A stretch of DNA of 57,121 nucleotides from assembly GCF_001742285.1 (NCBI RefSeq), contig NZ_MIEK01000016.1, forward strand, positions 1 through 57,121, in the 5' to 3' direction. The notes under the pieces were generated by a model that saw only the letters and a program-made list of their open reading frames with translations, did no database searches and was not told the DNA's origin. This document shows, piece by piece, positions 9,156 to 18,656 of the stretch (within the stretch, counting starts at the first letter, position 1; every line of letters starts with the position of its first letter). The translations under genes were made by a program, and so were the position numbers. The stretch comes from Enterococcus rivorum (GTDB lineage Bacteria; Bacillota; Bacilli; Lactobacillales; Enterococcaceae).

Positions 9156-9875
9156 ATGCGTTTAGATAAATTTTTAGCAGATGTAGGCTTAGGCTCTCGT
9201 AAGGAAGTCAAGCAACTAATAAAAAAGAATTTGGTAAAGGTCAATGGTTCGTTGGCAAAAGATGGTAAGATACAAGTAAACGAAAAAACGGATGTCATTA
9301 CATTTGATGAAGAGCCATTAGTCTATCAACGTTTTTTCTATTACATGCTGCATAAACCTCAAGGAGTGATCTCTGCCACAGAAGATAAAAGGGATGAGAC
9401 AGTATTAGATTTACTGGCAGATACAGATTTTAGAGATGATTTATTCCCTGTAGGACGCTTAGACAAAGATACAGAAGGGCTGTTGTTGCTAACAAACGAC
9501 GGTCAATTGGCGCACCAGCTGTTGTCTCCAAAAAAGCATGTGGATAAGGAATACTTTGCAAAAATTGAAGGAGTTGTAACCGAAGAAGACATTCGTTGTT
9601 TTAAAAAAGGATTTCCGCTCTCTAATGGGGAGATGGTAAAACCAAGCCAGTTATTTATTGAATCGGTAGATGAAGTAAAACAGTGTTCCACTATCCGCTT
9701 GATTATTCAAGAAGGAAAATTCCATCAAGTAAAACGAATGTTTGAAGCGGTTGATAAAAAAGTAACTTATTTAAAACGGTTAAGAATGGGTTCACTTGTA
9801 TTAGATGAACGGCTTGAATTAGGAGAATATCGTCAGTTGACAGATGCAGAATTAAACAGCTTGAAACCTGAATAG
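9156..9875 (+). CDS. rsuA: 16S rRNA pseudouridine synthase, RsuA family
   Basis: This 239-residue enzyme has an N-terminal S4 RNA-binding domain (MRLDKFLADVGLGSRKEVKQ to about 60) and a catalytic domain. The signature GRLDKDTEGLLLLTNDGQLA (about 108-127) contains the catalytic Asp in RLDKDTEG. EGKFHQVKRMFEAV near residues 187-200 is also typical. The family modifies U516 in 16S rRNA; the exact site here is not proven. A GGAGGAG ribosome site precedes the ATG. Confidence 0.93.
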   Translation: MRLDKFLADVGLGSRKEVKQLIKKNLVKVNGSLAKDGKIQVNEKTDVITFDEEPLVYQRFFYYMLHKPQGVISATEDKRDETVLDLLADTDFRDDLFPVGRLDKDTEGLLLLTNDGQLAHQLLSPKKHVDKEYFAKIEGVVTEEDIRCFKKGFPLSNGEMVKPSQLFIESVDEVKQCSTIRLIIQEGKFHQVKRMFEAVDKKVTYLKRLRMGSLVLDERLELGEYRQLTDAELNSLKPE

Positions 9876-9930
9876 ATAGTAGTATTTTTTTTTGAATAGG
9901 CGTCCAACTAGCATAAAATCTATCTTGTAT

Positions 9931-9983
9931 AACAGGAAATTATCGGAGAAGTCTAGATGATTTTCTGTTATTTTAATTGTTCG
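9931..9983 (+). terminator. Probable terminator after the pseudouridine synthase
   Basis: AACAGGAAATTATC and GATGATTTTCTGTT form an imperfect 14-bp stem followed by ATTTTAATTG. The rest of the gap to 10244 is AT rich and holds the promoter region of the next gene, but no clear element. Confidence 0.6.
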
Positions 9984-10244
9984 CTTTTTTCTAAAAAATA
10001 GATTTAATAATTTTTAGATAAAAAGAATAGTTTTCTGTGTTTAATAAAAAAACAGTTGTTTTTATTAAAAATAGTACATATTTGGTATGGAAATTTAGCA
10101 TTACATATTATTATATACAAATGAGGAAAGGAGCTGAGAGTTAAAGTTGGGTTAGTGACAGTAAGTGTTTAATTGATATGAGAACGATTACATTACTATC
10201 TGTCAAAAAATTAATTTTTAACAATAAATTTTGGAGGGGAAAGA

Positions 10245-12305
10245 ATGAAGAAAATTTTATCGGGTTTATTACTAACAGTACTTTTATTAAATGTAGCTAC
10301 TCCAACGGTTTTAGCAAGCACATCGGATTATGTTGAAGTTGAAAAAGGTGTTTATTGGATAAATTCCAAAGGAACTGCAGATAACATGGGAAAAATATCT
10401 GGAAGAAGTATGGTTGAGTCAAATGAAGGAGAAAAATTTGAAAAAAAATCTCCAGAAGAACGGGCAGCACTTCCGAAAGAAGAACAAGAAATTATCGCAT
10501 CCATTGAGCAGTATATCAATGGACAAGTGAATCTCAAGGGAAGATCTATCACCGGGGATACTATAGAAGATGCAATGGTTTCTCTAGCTTTTGATTTCGG
10601 TTTTAAACGTAATAATTTGTTGTTTGACATGATTGCTGGTTTGAATGGTTCAAACGAAGCAGTGGATTCTGATGAGTATACAGCTTGGTACAATAGCTTG
10701 ACGAATACTTCAGAACGGACATTAACAGTTTTTGATGAACCGACAGGAAAGAATTTACGTTTATATTCACGTTATATTGATAATAGTTCAAGTAAAACGG
10801 TCATTTTGCATACAGGGTATCGAGCACCTCAGAACGGCATGATGAGAGCAGCTAAATTCTTTTCAGATAACGGCTACAATGTGTTACAACCAGATACGCG
10901 TTCTCATAATGTTAGCGAAGGAGAATATATCACTTTTGGGTATTATGAAAAAAATGATTTGAATCAATGGATAGACCAAGAGGTTGCTCAGAAGCCTGGT
11001 CAAGAAGTCGTTTTATATGGAAATTCAATGGGGGCAGCAACCACCATGATGTCTCAAGCAACGCCACATCCTAACGTTAAAGCCTATATTGAAGATTGTG
11101 GTTACTCCTCTTTAGAACAGCAACTTAGAGATACGTTGCATCTTTTAACAAAATACTTTGAATATATTCCGATTGTGAATTTGACCGATTGGTATGCTAA
11201 AGAGGGTGCCTTAATTCAAAAGTTGAATGAGCAAAAAATTAAACCTGTTTTGAAGTTTGATTTGTATGAGGTTTCGCCTTTTGAAGCAGTAAAAACTTCG
11301 GGCGTACCAAAACTGTTTATTCATGGAGAAGCAGATTGGTTTATTCCACCAGTTGCGCTGAATCTACTTTACGCAAATGCAATTGGCTACAAAGAGCAAT
11401 TAATAGTACCGAATGCAGGCCATGCTGAAGCTTTTGGTGTCGGTGGTGATGTCTATACGCAAAAAGTTCTTTCCTTTTTAGAAAGTGTTTATTCAATGAA
11501 AAGCAAAATGCCTGTTGTTGCTCCAGACACCAATCTTTTAAATAATACAAGCTTTGATTTTACCAATACGAACTTTAATGGTTGGGAGACAAGTACGACC
11601 TTTGAAAATACTGGATTCACTAACAAAGCTCTTGCTAGAAACAGTTATGGAGAATTTGTATTTAAGAATTCAGGTAAAAAAGATGTCGTCACAGCGGCTA
11701 AATACAATGACGGAATTCGTTTTTATGCACGTTATGGCTATAATGATGGTTTGGTAGGACAAAATGTACCAGTAGTAGCTGGAGAGACGTATGAATTAAG
11801 TTTTAATGGGAAAAATGAAACGGCTGCAGCATTTACTCGTGGAAATATTTTATACGGAATTGATTCAATAAAAAAAGATGAAGGATTAAGTAATAATTCT
11901 AATAACGTAAAGAAAACACTATTATACACGGCAGACGAGACTAAAGAAGCAAAAGTCAAAGTAGGTGGGAAACTAGGCTATTATGCTTGGTATGATTTAA
12001 CCGATTATGCTCATATTGCAGTTAACAAATTAAATTTTGTCAATACAGACCGAACACCGCCTCAAGGGCTAATCATTCACTCAATTAGTACTAATAATGG
12101 AATTTGCACGGTACAAGGAACTGGTGAACGCAATAGTAAAGTGTTGCTAGAAAACCAACTGGGTGAACAAAAAGCAATAGTAGAGACGGATAATAAGGGC
12201 AATTTCTCCTTGTCTCTTTCTAAAGATTTAGGAACGACACTTCATTTAATTAATATGGATATAAAGGGAAATAAAAGTCAGTCTAATGTTTTTGTTTTTC
12301 AATAA
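10245..12305 (+). CDS. Secreted alpha/beta hydrolase with C-terminal Ig-like region
   Basis: This 686-residue exported protein has a signal peptide (MKKILSGLLLTVLLLNVATP to VLAS, about 25 residues). An alpha/beta hydrolase core follows: HTGYRAPQNGMM, then the nucleophile elbow YGNSMGAATTMM (Ser near 263), FIHGEADWFIPP carrying the acid, and NAGHAEAF with the catalytic His near 393. Residues about 430-600 form a beta-rich carbohydrate-binding-like region (FNGWETSTTF, FYARYGYNDG). The end (about 605-686) is an Ig-like module (TPPQGLIIHS to GNKSQSNVFVFQ). Substrate unknown; an esterase or peptidase-like role is possible. No wall anchor is seen. Confidence 0.85.
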   Translation: MKKILSGLLLTVLLLNVATPTVLASTSDYVEVEKGVYWINSKGTADNMGKISGRSMVESNEGEKFEKKSPEERAALPKEEQEIIASIEQYINGQVNLKGRSITGDTIEDAMVSLAFDFGFKRNNLLFDMIAGLNGSNEAVDSDEYTAWYNSLTNTSERTLTVFDEPTGKNLRLYSRYIDNSSSKTVILHTGYRAPQNGMMRAAKFFSDNGYNVLQPDTRSHNVSEGEYITFGYYEKNDLNQWIDQEVAQKPGQEVVLYGNSMGAATTMMSQATPHPNVKAYIEDCGYSSLEQQLRDTLHLLTKYFEYIPIVNLTDWYAKEGALIQKLNEQKIKPVLKFDLYEVSPFEAVKTSGVPKLFIHGEADWFIPPVALNLLYANAIGYKEQLIVPNAGHAEAFGVGGDVYTQKVLSFLESVYSMKSKMPVVAPDTNLLNNTSFDFTNTNFNGWETSTTFENTGFTNKALARNSYGEFVFKNSGKKDVVTAAKYNDGIRFYARYGYNDGLVGQNVPVVAGETYELSFNGKNETAAAFTRGNILYGIDSIKKDEGLSNNSNNVKKTLLYTADETKEAKVKVGGKLGYYAWYDLTDYAHIAVNKLNFVNTDRTPPQGLIIHSISTNNGICTVQGTGERNSKVLLENQLGEQKAIVETDNKGNFSLSLSKDLGTTLHLINMDIKGNKSQSNVFVFQ

Positions 12306-12315
12306 TTAGTTATCC

Positions 12316-12364
12316 TTGAAAAAGTCTAGAAGAACATTACTGTTTTTCTGGACTTTTTTCTTTT
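12316..12364 (+). terminator. Terminator after the secreted hydrolase
   Basis: AAAAAGTCTAGAAG pairs with TTTCTGGACTTTTTT across a short loop, ending in a T run. Confidence 0.8.
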
Positions 12365-12484
12365 AAGGAATGTCTCATTAATAGATTATACTCATGAGAT
12401 AAGGGTTTGTTCCTCTTTTTCTTTGACTCAGGTAGTAAAAAAGACTAGACTAATCTTGTTATGGAGATTAAAGGGGGATTGAAA

Positions 12485-13372
12485 ATGGGTGCGATTGAGA
12501 TTAAAGGGTTAACAAAATATTATAAGAAACATGCTGCAATTAAAGAGGTTGATTTATCTGTAGAAGCTGGCGAAATTTATGGTTTTATTGGGCCAAATGG
12601 AGCTGGTAAGTCAACAACAATTAAAGCACTCTTAAATTTTATTTATCCTGATAAAGGAGAAGCAAAGATTTTGGGGTTAGATAGTATTAAAGAGGCGAAA
12701 AAGATTCGAGAAAAAGTAGGCTATGTTTCAAGTGATGTACGCTTTTATCCTAATATGACAACGATGGATACCTTGAAATATGTTGCAGAATTTCACGGAT
12801 TAAAAGAGAGTAAGAAAAGAATTGATTACTTTGTAGAACTTTTTGAAATTGATGATAAAAAGAAGGTTTCCGAACTTTCTTTAGGAAATAAAAAGAAAAT
12901 TGCTATTGCTGCTGGTTTGTTATCAAAACCGGAATTGTTAATTTTAGACGAACCGACAAATGGGTTAGATCCACTGATGCAGCATCGACTTTTCGAAGAA
13001 TTGGAACGCTATAATAAAGAGGGCATGACTATTTTTCTTTCCAGTCATGATTTAAATGAGATTCAACAACATGCGCATCGAGCGGCTTTTATTCGAGAAG
13101 GTGAAATTATTACTGTTCAAGATATTTCTAAAGAAAAATCATTAGGCAAAGTGATTACGCTAGTTGGAGATGAAATTCCACTATCTTTATTTGAAAAAAT
13201 GGGCGCAGCGATTTTAAAACATGAAGGGAACGAAACACGTCTTTTTTATGAAGGAGATTTACATGAAGTGCTGCCACTGCTGGCGGATCAGTCGATTCAA
13301 GATTTTACTATCACTACTCCCGAATTAGAAGATCAGTTTATGGCTTTATATGAAGGAGGAGAGTTAAAATGA
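12485..13372 (+). CDS. ABC transporter ATP-binding protein (exporter, CcmA type)
   Basis: This 295-residue ATPase has Walker A GPNGAGKSTT near residue 39, a signature LSLGNKKKIAIAAGL, Walker B LLILDEPTNGLDP and the H-loop SSHD. The C-terminal extension is usual for ATPases paired with ABC-2 permeases. It overlaps the next gene by four bases (ATGA), so the two form one exporter. The start at ATG 12485 follows AAAGGGGG; an earlier in-frame ATG at 12461 has no ribosome site. The cargo is unknown. Confidence 0.92.
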   Translation: MGAIEIKGLTKYYKKHAAIKEVDLSVEAGEIYGFIGPNGAGKSTTIKALLNFIYPDKGEAKILGLDSIKEAKKIREKVGYVSSDVRFYPNMTTMDTLKYVAEFHGLKESKKRIDYFVELFEIDDKKKVSELSLGNKKKIAIAAGLLSKPELLILDEPTNGLDPLMQHRLFEELERYNKEGMTIFLSSHDLNEIQQHAHRAAFIREGEIITVQDISKEKSLGKVITLVGDEIPLSLFEKMGAAILKHEGNETRLFYEGDLHEVLPLLADQSIQDFTITTPELEDQFMALYEGGELK

Positions 13373-14190
13373 TTGTAGCGAAGATTGAAAGTCATTCATT
13401 AATCAAAAGTTTGATTATTTGGAGTATTTTGTTTGGTGTAATTGTTTTTGGTTTCAGCTCGGTCTATCCTCAAATGCATAGCACAGCAATGAAGAGTGTT
13501 CTAGATGCAAAACTTGGAGGGTTGTCACCAGCCTTGTTAAAAACTTTTAATATCAGTGTAAATGGCCAAAGTAGTTTTTTAGTAGCGACGGGCTTTTTCT
13601 CTTATTATTTTCAGTATATGTTTTTGGCGGCAAGTATTTATGCAATGATGTTAGGGAGTCAAGCGTTAATTAAAGAAGAAACCGATGGAACAATTGAATT
13701 TCTTTATGCACAACCTATTACTCGTAAAGGAATTGTCAGTGGAAAGTTACTAGCCAATACAGGAATTTTAGTCGTATTTTGGTTACTGTCGTTTGTTTTT
13801 TCTTTGGGAGCAACTTTGGCATTTAAACAGTCTACAGATAATACCGACGACATTCTAACAGCTCTTGCGAAAGTTTACACACAAGATGGACTAATTCTGT
13901 TATTTTTCTTAGCGTTAGGCTTTTTGCTTTCGACCTGTTTAAAATCAAGTAAACAAAGTACTAGTATTTCGCTGGGAATAGTGTTCTGTTTTTATTTGAT
14001 TGGGATTTTTGCAGACTTAAATCAATCTTTTTCATGGGCGCAACATTTTTCGCCAATTCACATGGGAATTCCAGCAAAATTGCTGGAAAAGAACTTACCT
14101 ATAGGAACAATTGGTCTGTTCATATTGTTTAGCGGCTTGTTTATCGTAGGAACCTATGCTATTTATCAACGTAAAGATTTAAAAGTATAA
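13369..14190 (+). CDS. ABC-2 type permease
   Basis: This 273-residue membrane protein has about six TM segments. KEETDGTIEFLYAQPITRKGIVSGKLLANTG, cut here only for description, is the conserved cytoplasmic coupling region near residues 100-130 (motifs EETDGTIEFL and PITR). It partners the ATPase encoded immediately upstream through a 4-base overlap. It is of the sort found in drug or lipid exporters; the substrate is not predictable. Confidence 0.9.
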   Translation: MIVAKIESHSLIKSLIIWSILFGVIVFGFSSVYPQMHSTAMKSVLDAKLGGLSPALLKTFNISVNGQSSFLVATGFFSYYFQYMFLAASIYAMMLGSQALIKEETDGTIEFLYAQPITRKGIVSGKLLANTGILVVFWLLSFVFSLGATLAFKQSTDNTDDILTALAKVYTQDGLILLFFLALGFLLSTCLKSSKQSTSISLGIVFCFYLIGIFADLNQSFSWAQHFSPIHMGIPAKLLEKNLPIGTIGLFILFSGLFIVGTYAIYQRKDLKV

Positions 14191-14206
14191 GAGGCAAGAT
14201 AAAAAT

Positions 14207-14255
14207 GAAAAACTCTGAAACCCTTAAAGTTGTGAAGGTTCCAGAGTTTTTTATT
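14207..14255. terminator. Bidirectional terminator between permease and nnrD
   Basis: AAAACTCTGAAAC and GTTCCAGAGTTTTT form the stem, with T tracts usable on both strands. The convergent nnrD gene ends at 14251. Confidence 0.75.
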
Positions 14256-15078
14256 GTTCATATTTTTTCATAAACAGAGGGAGTTGTTTACTGATTTCAG
14301 TTGGTAAGACGACGTAGTGAGTTTTTCCTAGAGTTTCGCCAATTAAACTGTGAAGGTAGACAGCCGCACAAATAGCTGCTTCCTTATTTTCAAATTGTGC
14401 TAGAAAGCCAGTAATCATACCAGCTAACGTATCGCCCATGCCCCCCGTCGCCATTGCAGGGGTACCGATTGGATTTGAATAAGTAGCTGTTAGTCCGTAA
14501 ATTTCAGTTCGATGGCTTTTTAAGACGATTGTTCCACCAATTTCGGCTTGTTTCTTTTTGTTTGCGGTTTCTGATTGTTCATTAATAAGAAGTTGACTTA
14601 GTCGTTGCCATTCCATTTGGTGTGGCGTGAAGACAGTCATTTTTGGATATTTTAAAATAAGATTCATTTCAGCGAATAAAGTAATAGCTGAACCATCAAT
14701 CACTAGCCATTGAGATTCTTTTTGATGAGTTAATACAAAAGTTAATAATTCATGACTGATTGTTTCTAATCCAAGACCTGGACCGATCAGAATAACGGTT
14801 GCATTTTCAAGAACTGAAGCCAGCAATTCATCGTTTGACCAGTCAACAACCATCGCTTCTGGTGAACGTGCATGAAGAGCAGCGTGGTTTTTTTCTGCTG
14901 TTACAACGGTAACTAAACCAGTACCAGAAGCGAGAGCAGCTTCGGCACTCATAAGAATTGCTCCACCAAATTGTTCATTTCCACCAATTAAAACAGCACG
15001 TCCGAAGGTTCCTTTGTATGAATTTGGAGGTCTTTGACAAATAACATCAGACAAAATAGTTGTAGTTAGTTTTTTCAT
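14251..15078 (-). CDS. nnrD: ADP-dependent NAD(P)H-hydrate dehydratase
   Basis: This 275-residue protein of the YjeF C-terminal/ribokinase-like fold repairs hydrated NAD(P)H using ADP. Features include YKGTFGRAVLIGGNEQFGGAI near the N-terminus, ILIGPGLGLE, LVIDGSAI, VFTPHQMEW and the key C-terminal motif TPAMATGGMGDTLAGMITGF. It lacks the N-terminal epimerase domain, so the epimerase must be encoded elsewhere if present. ATG 15078 is preceded by AGGAGATT. Confidence 0.94.
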   Translation of the reverse strand: MKKLTTTILSDVICQRPPNSYKGTFGRAVLIGGNEQFGGAILMSAEAALASGTGLVTVVTAEKNHAALHARSPEAMVVDWSNDELLASVLENATVILIGPGLGLETISHELLTFVLTHQKESQWLVIDGSAITLFAEMNLILKYPKMTVFTPHQMEWQRLSQLLINEQSETANKKKQAEIGGTIVLKSHRTEIYGLTATYSNPIGTPAMATGGMGDTLAGMITGFLAQFENKEAAICAAVYLHSLIGETLGKTHYVVLPTEISKQLPLFMKKYEQ

Positions 15079-15238
15079 GGGATAATCTCCTAAGCTCTTT
15101 TCTCTATTATAAAGGGATTAAAAGAAATCAGCAAAGTAACTAGCAAAAAATCGAATAAAATACTCGGCTCCTTTTTATTTTTCTTTGAGTTAGTGGTATG
15201 ATGAAGAGTGTAGAATAATGAATTGGAGTGACAACTAA

Positions 15239-16651
15239 ATGACAATTAATTGGCAAAAAGAAGTCGAGACAAGAAAAGAAGCTTTATTGGAAGATTTACA
15301 AAATTTATTACGTATAAATAGTGAGCGTGATGATACAAAGGCAACTCCAGAAGCACCTTTTGGACCAGGACCTGTTGCTGGATTAAAGCATATGTTGGCT
15401 TATGGCGAACGTGATGGTTTTACCGTTAAAAATGTGGATAACTATGCTGGACATATTGATTATGGCGAAGGCGACGAAACGCTAGGAATTTTTGGACATA
15501 TGGATGTGGTACCTGCTGGTGATGGTTGGGAGACTGATCCCTATGAGCCGGTAATTAAAGACGGGAAAATCTATGCTCGTGGCTCAAGTGATGATAAAGG
15601 CCCTAGTATGGCGGCTTATTATGCTATGAAAATTATTAAAGATTTAGAGTTACCACTGTCAAAAAAAGTTCGTTTTGTTGTGGGAAGTGATGAAGAGAGT
15701 GGTTGGGGCGATATGGATTACTACTTCCAACATGAAGAAGCCCCTGATTTTGGTTTTTCACCAGATGCAGAATTTCCAATTATTAATGGTGAAAAAGGAA
15801 ATGTTTCCATTTATGCACATTTTAAAGGGACTAACAGTGATGAGTATGTACTAGAAAGCTTTGAATCAGGTCTTCGTGAAAATATGGTTCCTGGTACAGC
15901 TAAAGCGATTATTACAGTTCCTTCTACAGAAATAGCTAGTAAAATGAAAGGCGCTTTTGAAGTATTCTTGAAAGAAGAGCCGATTACGGGAACATTTGCA
16001 GGAAATGATACCGTAGTAGAAATTTCAGTCATAGGAAAAGGCGCACACGGAGCAAGTCCACAGTCTGGAATTAATGCAGCAACCTTTTTAGCTGTATTCT
16101 TAGATAGTTACGATTTTGGAGCAGCTGCGAAAGGTTTTATTCATTCTGCTGCAACAATTCATGAAGACTTTTATGGTGAAAAATTAGGGGTTGCTTTTGA
16201 AGACGAAAAAATGGGTCAATTGACAATGAATGCGGGTCTGTTTACTTTTAAAAAGGATAGTGAAAAAGGAAATTCTATTAGCTTAAACTTCCGTTATCCA
16301 AAAGGAACATCCGCTGAAGTCATTGAAGCAGGGATTAAGGAAACTATCGGTAAGAACGAAGCCATTTTTGAACAAGGCGATCGAAATCAAGCCCCTCATT
16401 ACGTACCTGCAGATGATCCATTGGTAGAAACGTTGTTACAAGTATACGAAGATCACACTGGCGAAAAAGGAGCAGAAAAAATTATCGGTGGCGGAACCTA
16501 TGGACGTTTACTAAAACGTGGAGTTGCCTATGGAGCAATGTTCCCTGGCTATACCGATACAATGCACCAAGCCAATGAATTCATGGAACTAGAAGACCTA
16601 TTCCGTGCGACTGCTATTTATGCGGATGCAATCTATCGTTTGGCGAAGTAG
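15239..16651 (+). CDS. pepV: Dipeptidase PepV (M20 family)
   Basis: This 470-residue Zn-dependent dipeptidase hydrolyses a broad range of dipeptides in the cytoplasm. The M20 metal motifs are visible: FGHMDVVPAGDGWETDPYEP (first His and Asp near 87-89), ARGSSDDKGPSMAAYYA (bridging Asp near 119), VGSDEESGWGDMDYY (general base Glu and ligand near 153), SPDAEFP and, at the end, DTMHQANEF with the last His. Length is normal for PepV of lactic acid bacteria. A GGAG site lies upstream and a strong terminator follows. Confidence 0.96.
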   Translation: MTINWQKEVETRKEALLEDLQNLLRINSERDDTKATPEAPFGPGPVAGLKHMLAYGERDGFTVKNVDNYAGHIDYGEGDETLGIFGHMDVVPAGDGWETDPYEPVIKDGKIYARGSSDDKGPSMAAYYAMKIIKDLELPLSKKVRFVVGSDEESGWGDMDYYFQHEEAPDFGFSPDAEFPIINGEKGNVSIYAHFKGTNSDEYVLESFESGLRENMVPGTAKAIITVPSTEIASKMKGAFEVFLKEEPITGTFAGNDTVVEISVIGKGAHGASPQSGINAATFLAVFLDSYDFGAAAKGFIHSAATIHEDFYGEKLGVAFEDEKMGQLTMNAGLFTFKKDSEKGNSISLNFRYPKGTSAEVIEAGIKETIGKNEAIFEQGDRNQAPHYVPADDPLVETLLQVYEDHTGEKGAEKIIGGGTYGRLLKRGVAYGAMFPGYTDTMHQANEFMELEDLFRATAIYADAIYRLAK

Positions 16652-16691
16652 AATAGAACCAAAAAGGGAATAGAATAAAACTGATTCTACT

Positions 16692-16736
16692 AAAAAAGTA
16701 CTATTCACTAAAATTTTTAGTGAGTGGTACTTTTTG
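16692..16736 (+). terminator. Terminator after pepV
   Basis: AAAAAGTACTATTCACTAAA pairs with TTTAGTGAGTGGTACTTTTT with few mismatches and ends in T. Confidence 0.88.
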
Positions 16737-17084
16737 AGGTATAAAGAGATGGATAACGTTGTTGAAAATCAGTCAAAAGTAATCTTTCGTTATATCCGTA
16801 TATTTTATCTTACTCTTTTTGTGGAAATAATATATGAGTTAGTGGGAAATTAAATCATTAGCCAAACTATTTCAGTTGGGCGAGATATTTGATTTTTATG
16901 CTGAGTATTGTGAAGCTATATTTTGCGCAAAGGTCTGGATTAAAAAAATTCAATGGATTTTTTTCTTTGTAGAGGGCGTATTGTTTCTGATTTATTAGAA
17001 TGAAAGTCGGACTGATCGTTAATAAATAATTGAAACGGAATAATTCAAATAATTAATTTGTGAGAGTTATTATTGGAATTTCCA
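16737..17084. other. Intergenic stretch with nothing recognised
   Basis: About 350 AT-rich bases between the pepV terminator and the aroG promoter show no supported reading frame, RNA motif or repeat. Confidence 0.5.
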
Positions 17085-17113
17085 TTGACAAGTGCAGTGA
17101 AATCCCATATAAT
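17085..17113 (+). promoter_or_regulatory. Consensus sigma-A promoter of the T-box/DAHP synthase unit
   Basis: A perfect TTGACA (17085-17090) and a perfect TATAAT (17108-17113) are separated by 17 bases. Transcription should begin near 17120, giving a leader of about 350 bases before the coding region. Confidence 0.92.
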
Positions 17114-17119
17114 TCATAC

Positions 17120-17406
17120 AACGATTAAATATTAGACAAATGTTTTGATAAGAACTAGTAAGATATAGACGTTAAACAGAAAGTAGCCGGCAGATGAGAG
17201 GCGCATAACAGAGAAGTATCTGAATTCCTCTTTGAACTTCGCGCTGAAATAAGTAGGTTGCGACGGTAATTGCGTCCGTTATAATGCTAGAGTATAAATT
17301 TGTACTTGAAGAGTCAATTAGTGTGAACTGATTGAAAACTAAGGTGGTAACACGGATCATTTCGGTCTCGTCCTTTTCAGCGATGAAAAGACGAGGCCTT
17401 TTTGTT
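17120..17406 (+). promoter_or_regulatory. T-box riboswitch controlling DAHP synthase
   Basis: The leader contains the T-box core AAGGTGGTAACACGG (17341-17355), whose bulge binds the uncharged tRNA acceptor end. A terminator hairpin (17367-17406) follows directly, with arms CCTTTTCA/TGAAAAG plus CTCGTC/GACGAG and a T run. Upstream structured segments (17165-17290) should be stem I and its neighbours. The downstream gene makes DAHP, so the sensed tRNA is probably for Tyr, Phe or Trp. I could not assign the specifier codon by eye. Confidence 0.88.
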
Positions 17407-17472
17407 GCATTTTTAGAGAAGAAAGACTGATCGATCGTATTAAAAATAAAAAAATGAAGGGAGTAATGAAAA

Positions 17473-18507
17473 ATGAGTTTTAAAGCTTTAAGTCAACCAA
17501 TCAACTTTGAACAAGTGAAATCACTATCTAAATTAACGGAGGAACATGCGAAGATTAAAGCAGCGAGGGACAAAGAGTTGCAAGCAATTATGGAAGGTAA
17601 GGATGAAAGAATTTTACTTCTTATTGGTCCTTGTTCTGCCCATGAAGAAAGTTCAGTAATGGAATACGTTACGCGTTTGGCAAAAGTTCAAGAGGAAGTA
17701 AAAGATAAAATTTTTATGGTGCCTAGAATTTATACAAACAAACCTAGAACCAATGGTGATGGTTACAAGGGATTATTGCATCATCAGAACCCAGAAGAAG
17801 GCGAAGCCTCTAATTTAATTCAAGGGATTGCAGCGGTTCGTAAGCTTCATAACAAAGTAATTAGCGAGACCGGATTAACGACAGCAGATGAAATGCTTTA
17901 CCCTGAAAACTTAGAATTCGTTGAAGATTTAGTAAGTTACATTGCGGTTGGTGCTCGTTCGGTTGAAGATCAACAACACCGTTTTGTAGCAAGTGGTATT
18001 GACCAACCAACCGGATTGAAAAATCCAACAAGTGGTAATCTAAACGTCTTGTTCCACTCTCTTTATGCAGCGCAGCAACAACAAGAATTTATTTATAATG
18101 GAATGGAAGTACAATCAAGTTCGAATCCGTTAGCACACGTAGTTCTTCGTGGAGGACTAAATGAATACGGAGAAAACATTCCTAATTATCATTATGAAGA
18201 TCTTTTAAAAGTTGTGAATTTATATAAAGCTGGCAAATACAAAAATCCATTTATTGTAGTGGATACGAATCATGATAATTCTGGCAAACAGTATAGTGAA
18301 CAAGTTCGGATTGTCAAAGAAACTCTAATTAACCGTACCTGGAACGAGGATATGAAAAAATGGGTTCGAGGATTTATGATTGAAAGCTTCCTTGAAGATG
18401 GGCGCCAAAATGCAGACGGCAAAGTCTTTGGTCAATCAATTACCGATCCTTGTCTGGGGTGGAAGGCAACCGAAGAATTGATTCATTATATTGCGGAACA
18501 TAGTTAA
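17473..18507 (+). CDS. aroG: 3-deoxy-7-phosphoheptulonate synthase (DAHP synthase, type I)
   Basis: This 344-residue enzyme condenses phosphoenolpyruvate and erythrose 4-phosphate, the first step of the shikimate pathway. Class I signatures are LLIGPCSAHEESSVMEYV near 52-69, PRIYTNKPRTNGDGYKGLLH, GARSVEDQQHRFVASGIDQP, GLKNPTSGN, VVLRGG and VVDTNHDNSGKQY. It is of the AroF/G/H type rather than the AroA(beta) type. The T-box leader indicates induction when an aromatic tRNA is uncharged. Confidence 0.95.
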   Translation: MSFKALSQPINFEQVKSLSKLTEEHAKIKAARDKELQAIMEGKDERILLLIGPCSAHEESSVMEYVTRLAKVQEEVKDKIFMVPRIYTNKPRTNGDGYKGLLHHQNPEEGEASNLIQGIAAVRKLHNKVISETGLTTADEMLYPENLEFVEDLVSYIAVGARSVEDQQHRFVASGIDQPTGLKNPTSGNLNVLFHSLYAAQQQQEFIYNGMEVQSSSNPLAHVVLRGGLNEYGENIPNYHYEDLLKVVNLYKAGKYKNPFIVVDTNHDNSGKQYSEQVRIVKETLINRTWNEDMKKWVRGFMIESFLEDGRQNADGKVFGQSITDPCLGWKATEELIHYIAEHS

Positions 18508-18527
18508 AATTTTGAGAATGAAATTGG

Positions 18528-18572
18528 AGGCAGAGAATAAACCAAAACGGGTTTGTCTCTGCCTTTAATCTT
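18528..18572 (+). terminator. Terminator after DAHP synthase
   Basis: GGCAGAGAATAAACC pairs with GGGTTTGTCTCTGCC around AAAAC, followed by TTTAAT. Confidence 0.88.
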
Positions 18573-18656
18573 TGAATGAGGTTTAGAAAAAGAGCAGATT
18601 GACTCCTTGGAAAGAGTTGTTTAGAGATAGCTATTTTCTGATCTTTTTCAAGAGCT

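Noticed and set aside
17172-17360. Minus-strand frame in the T-box region
   Set aside because: It overlaps conserved riboswitch sequence and has no gene-like start; it is a by-product of RNA structure.
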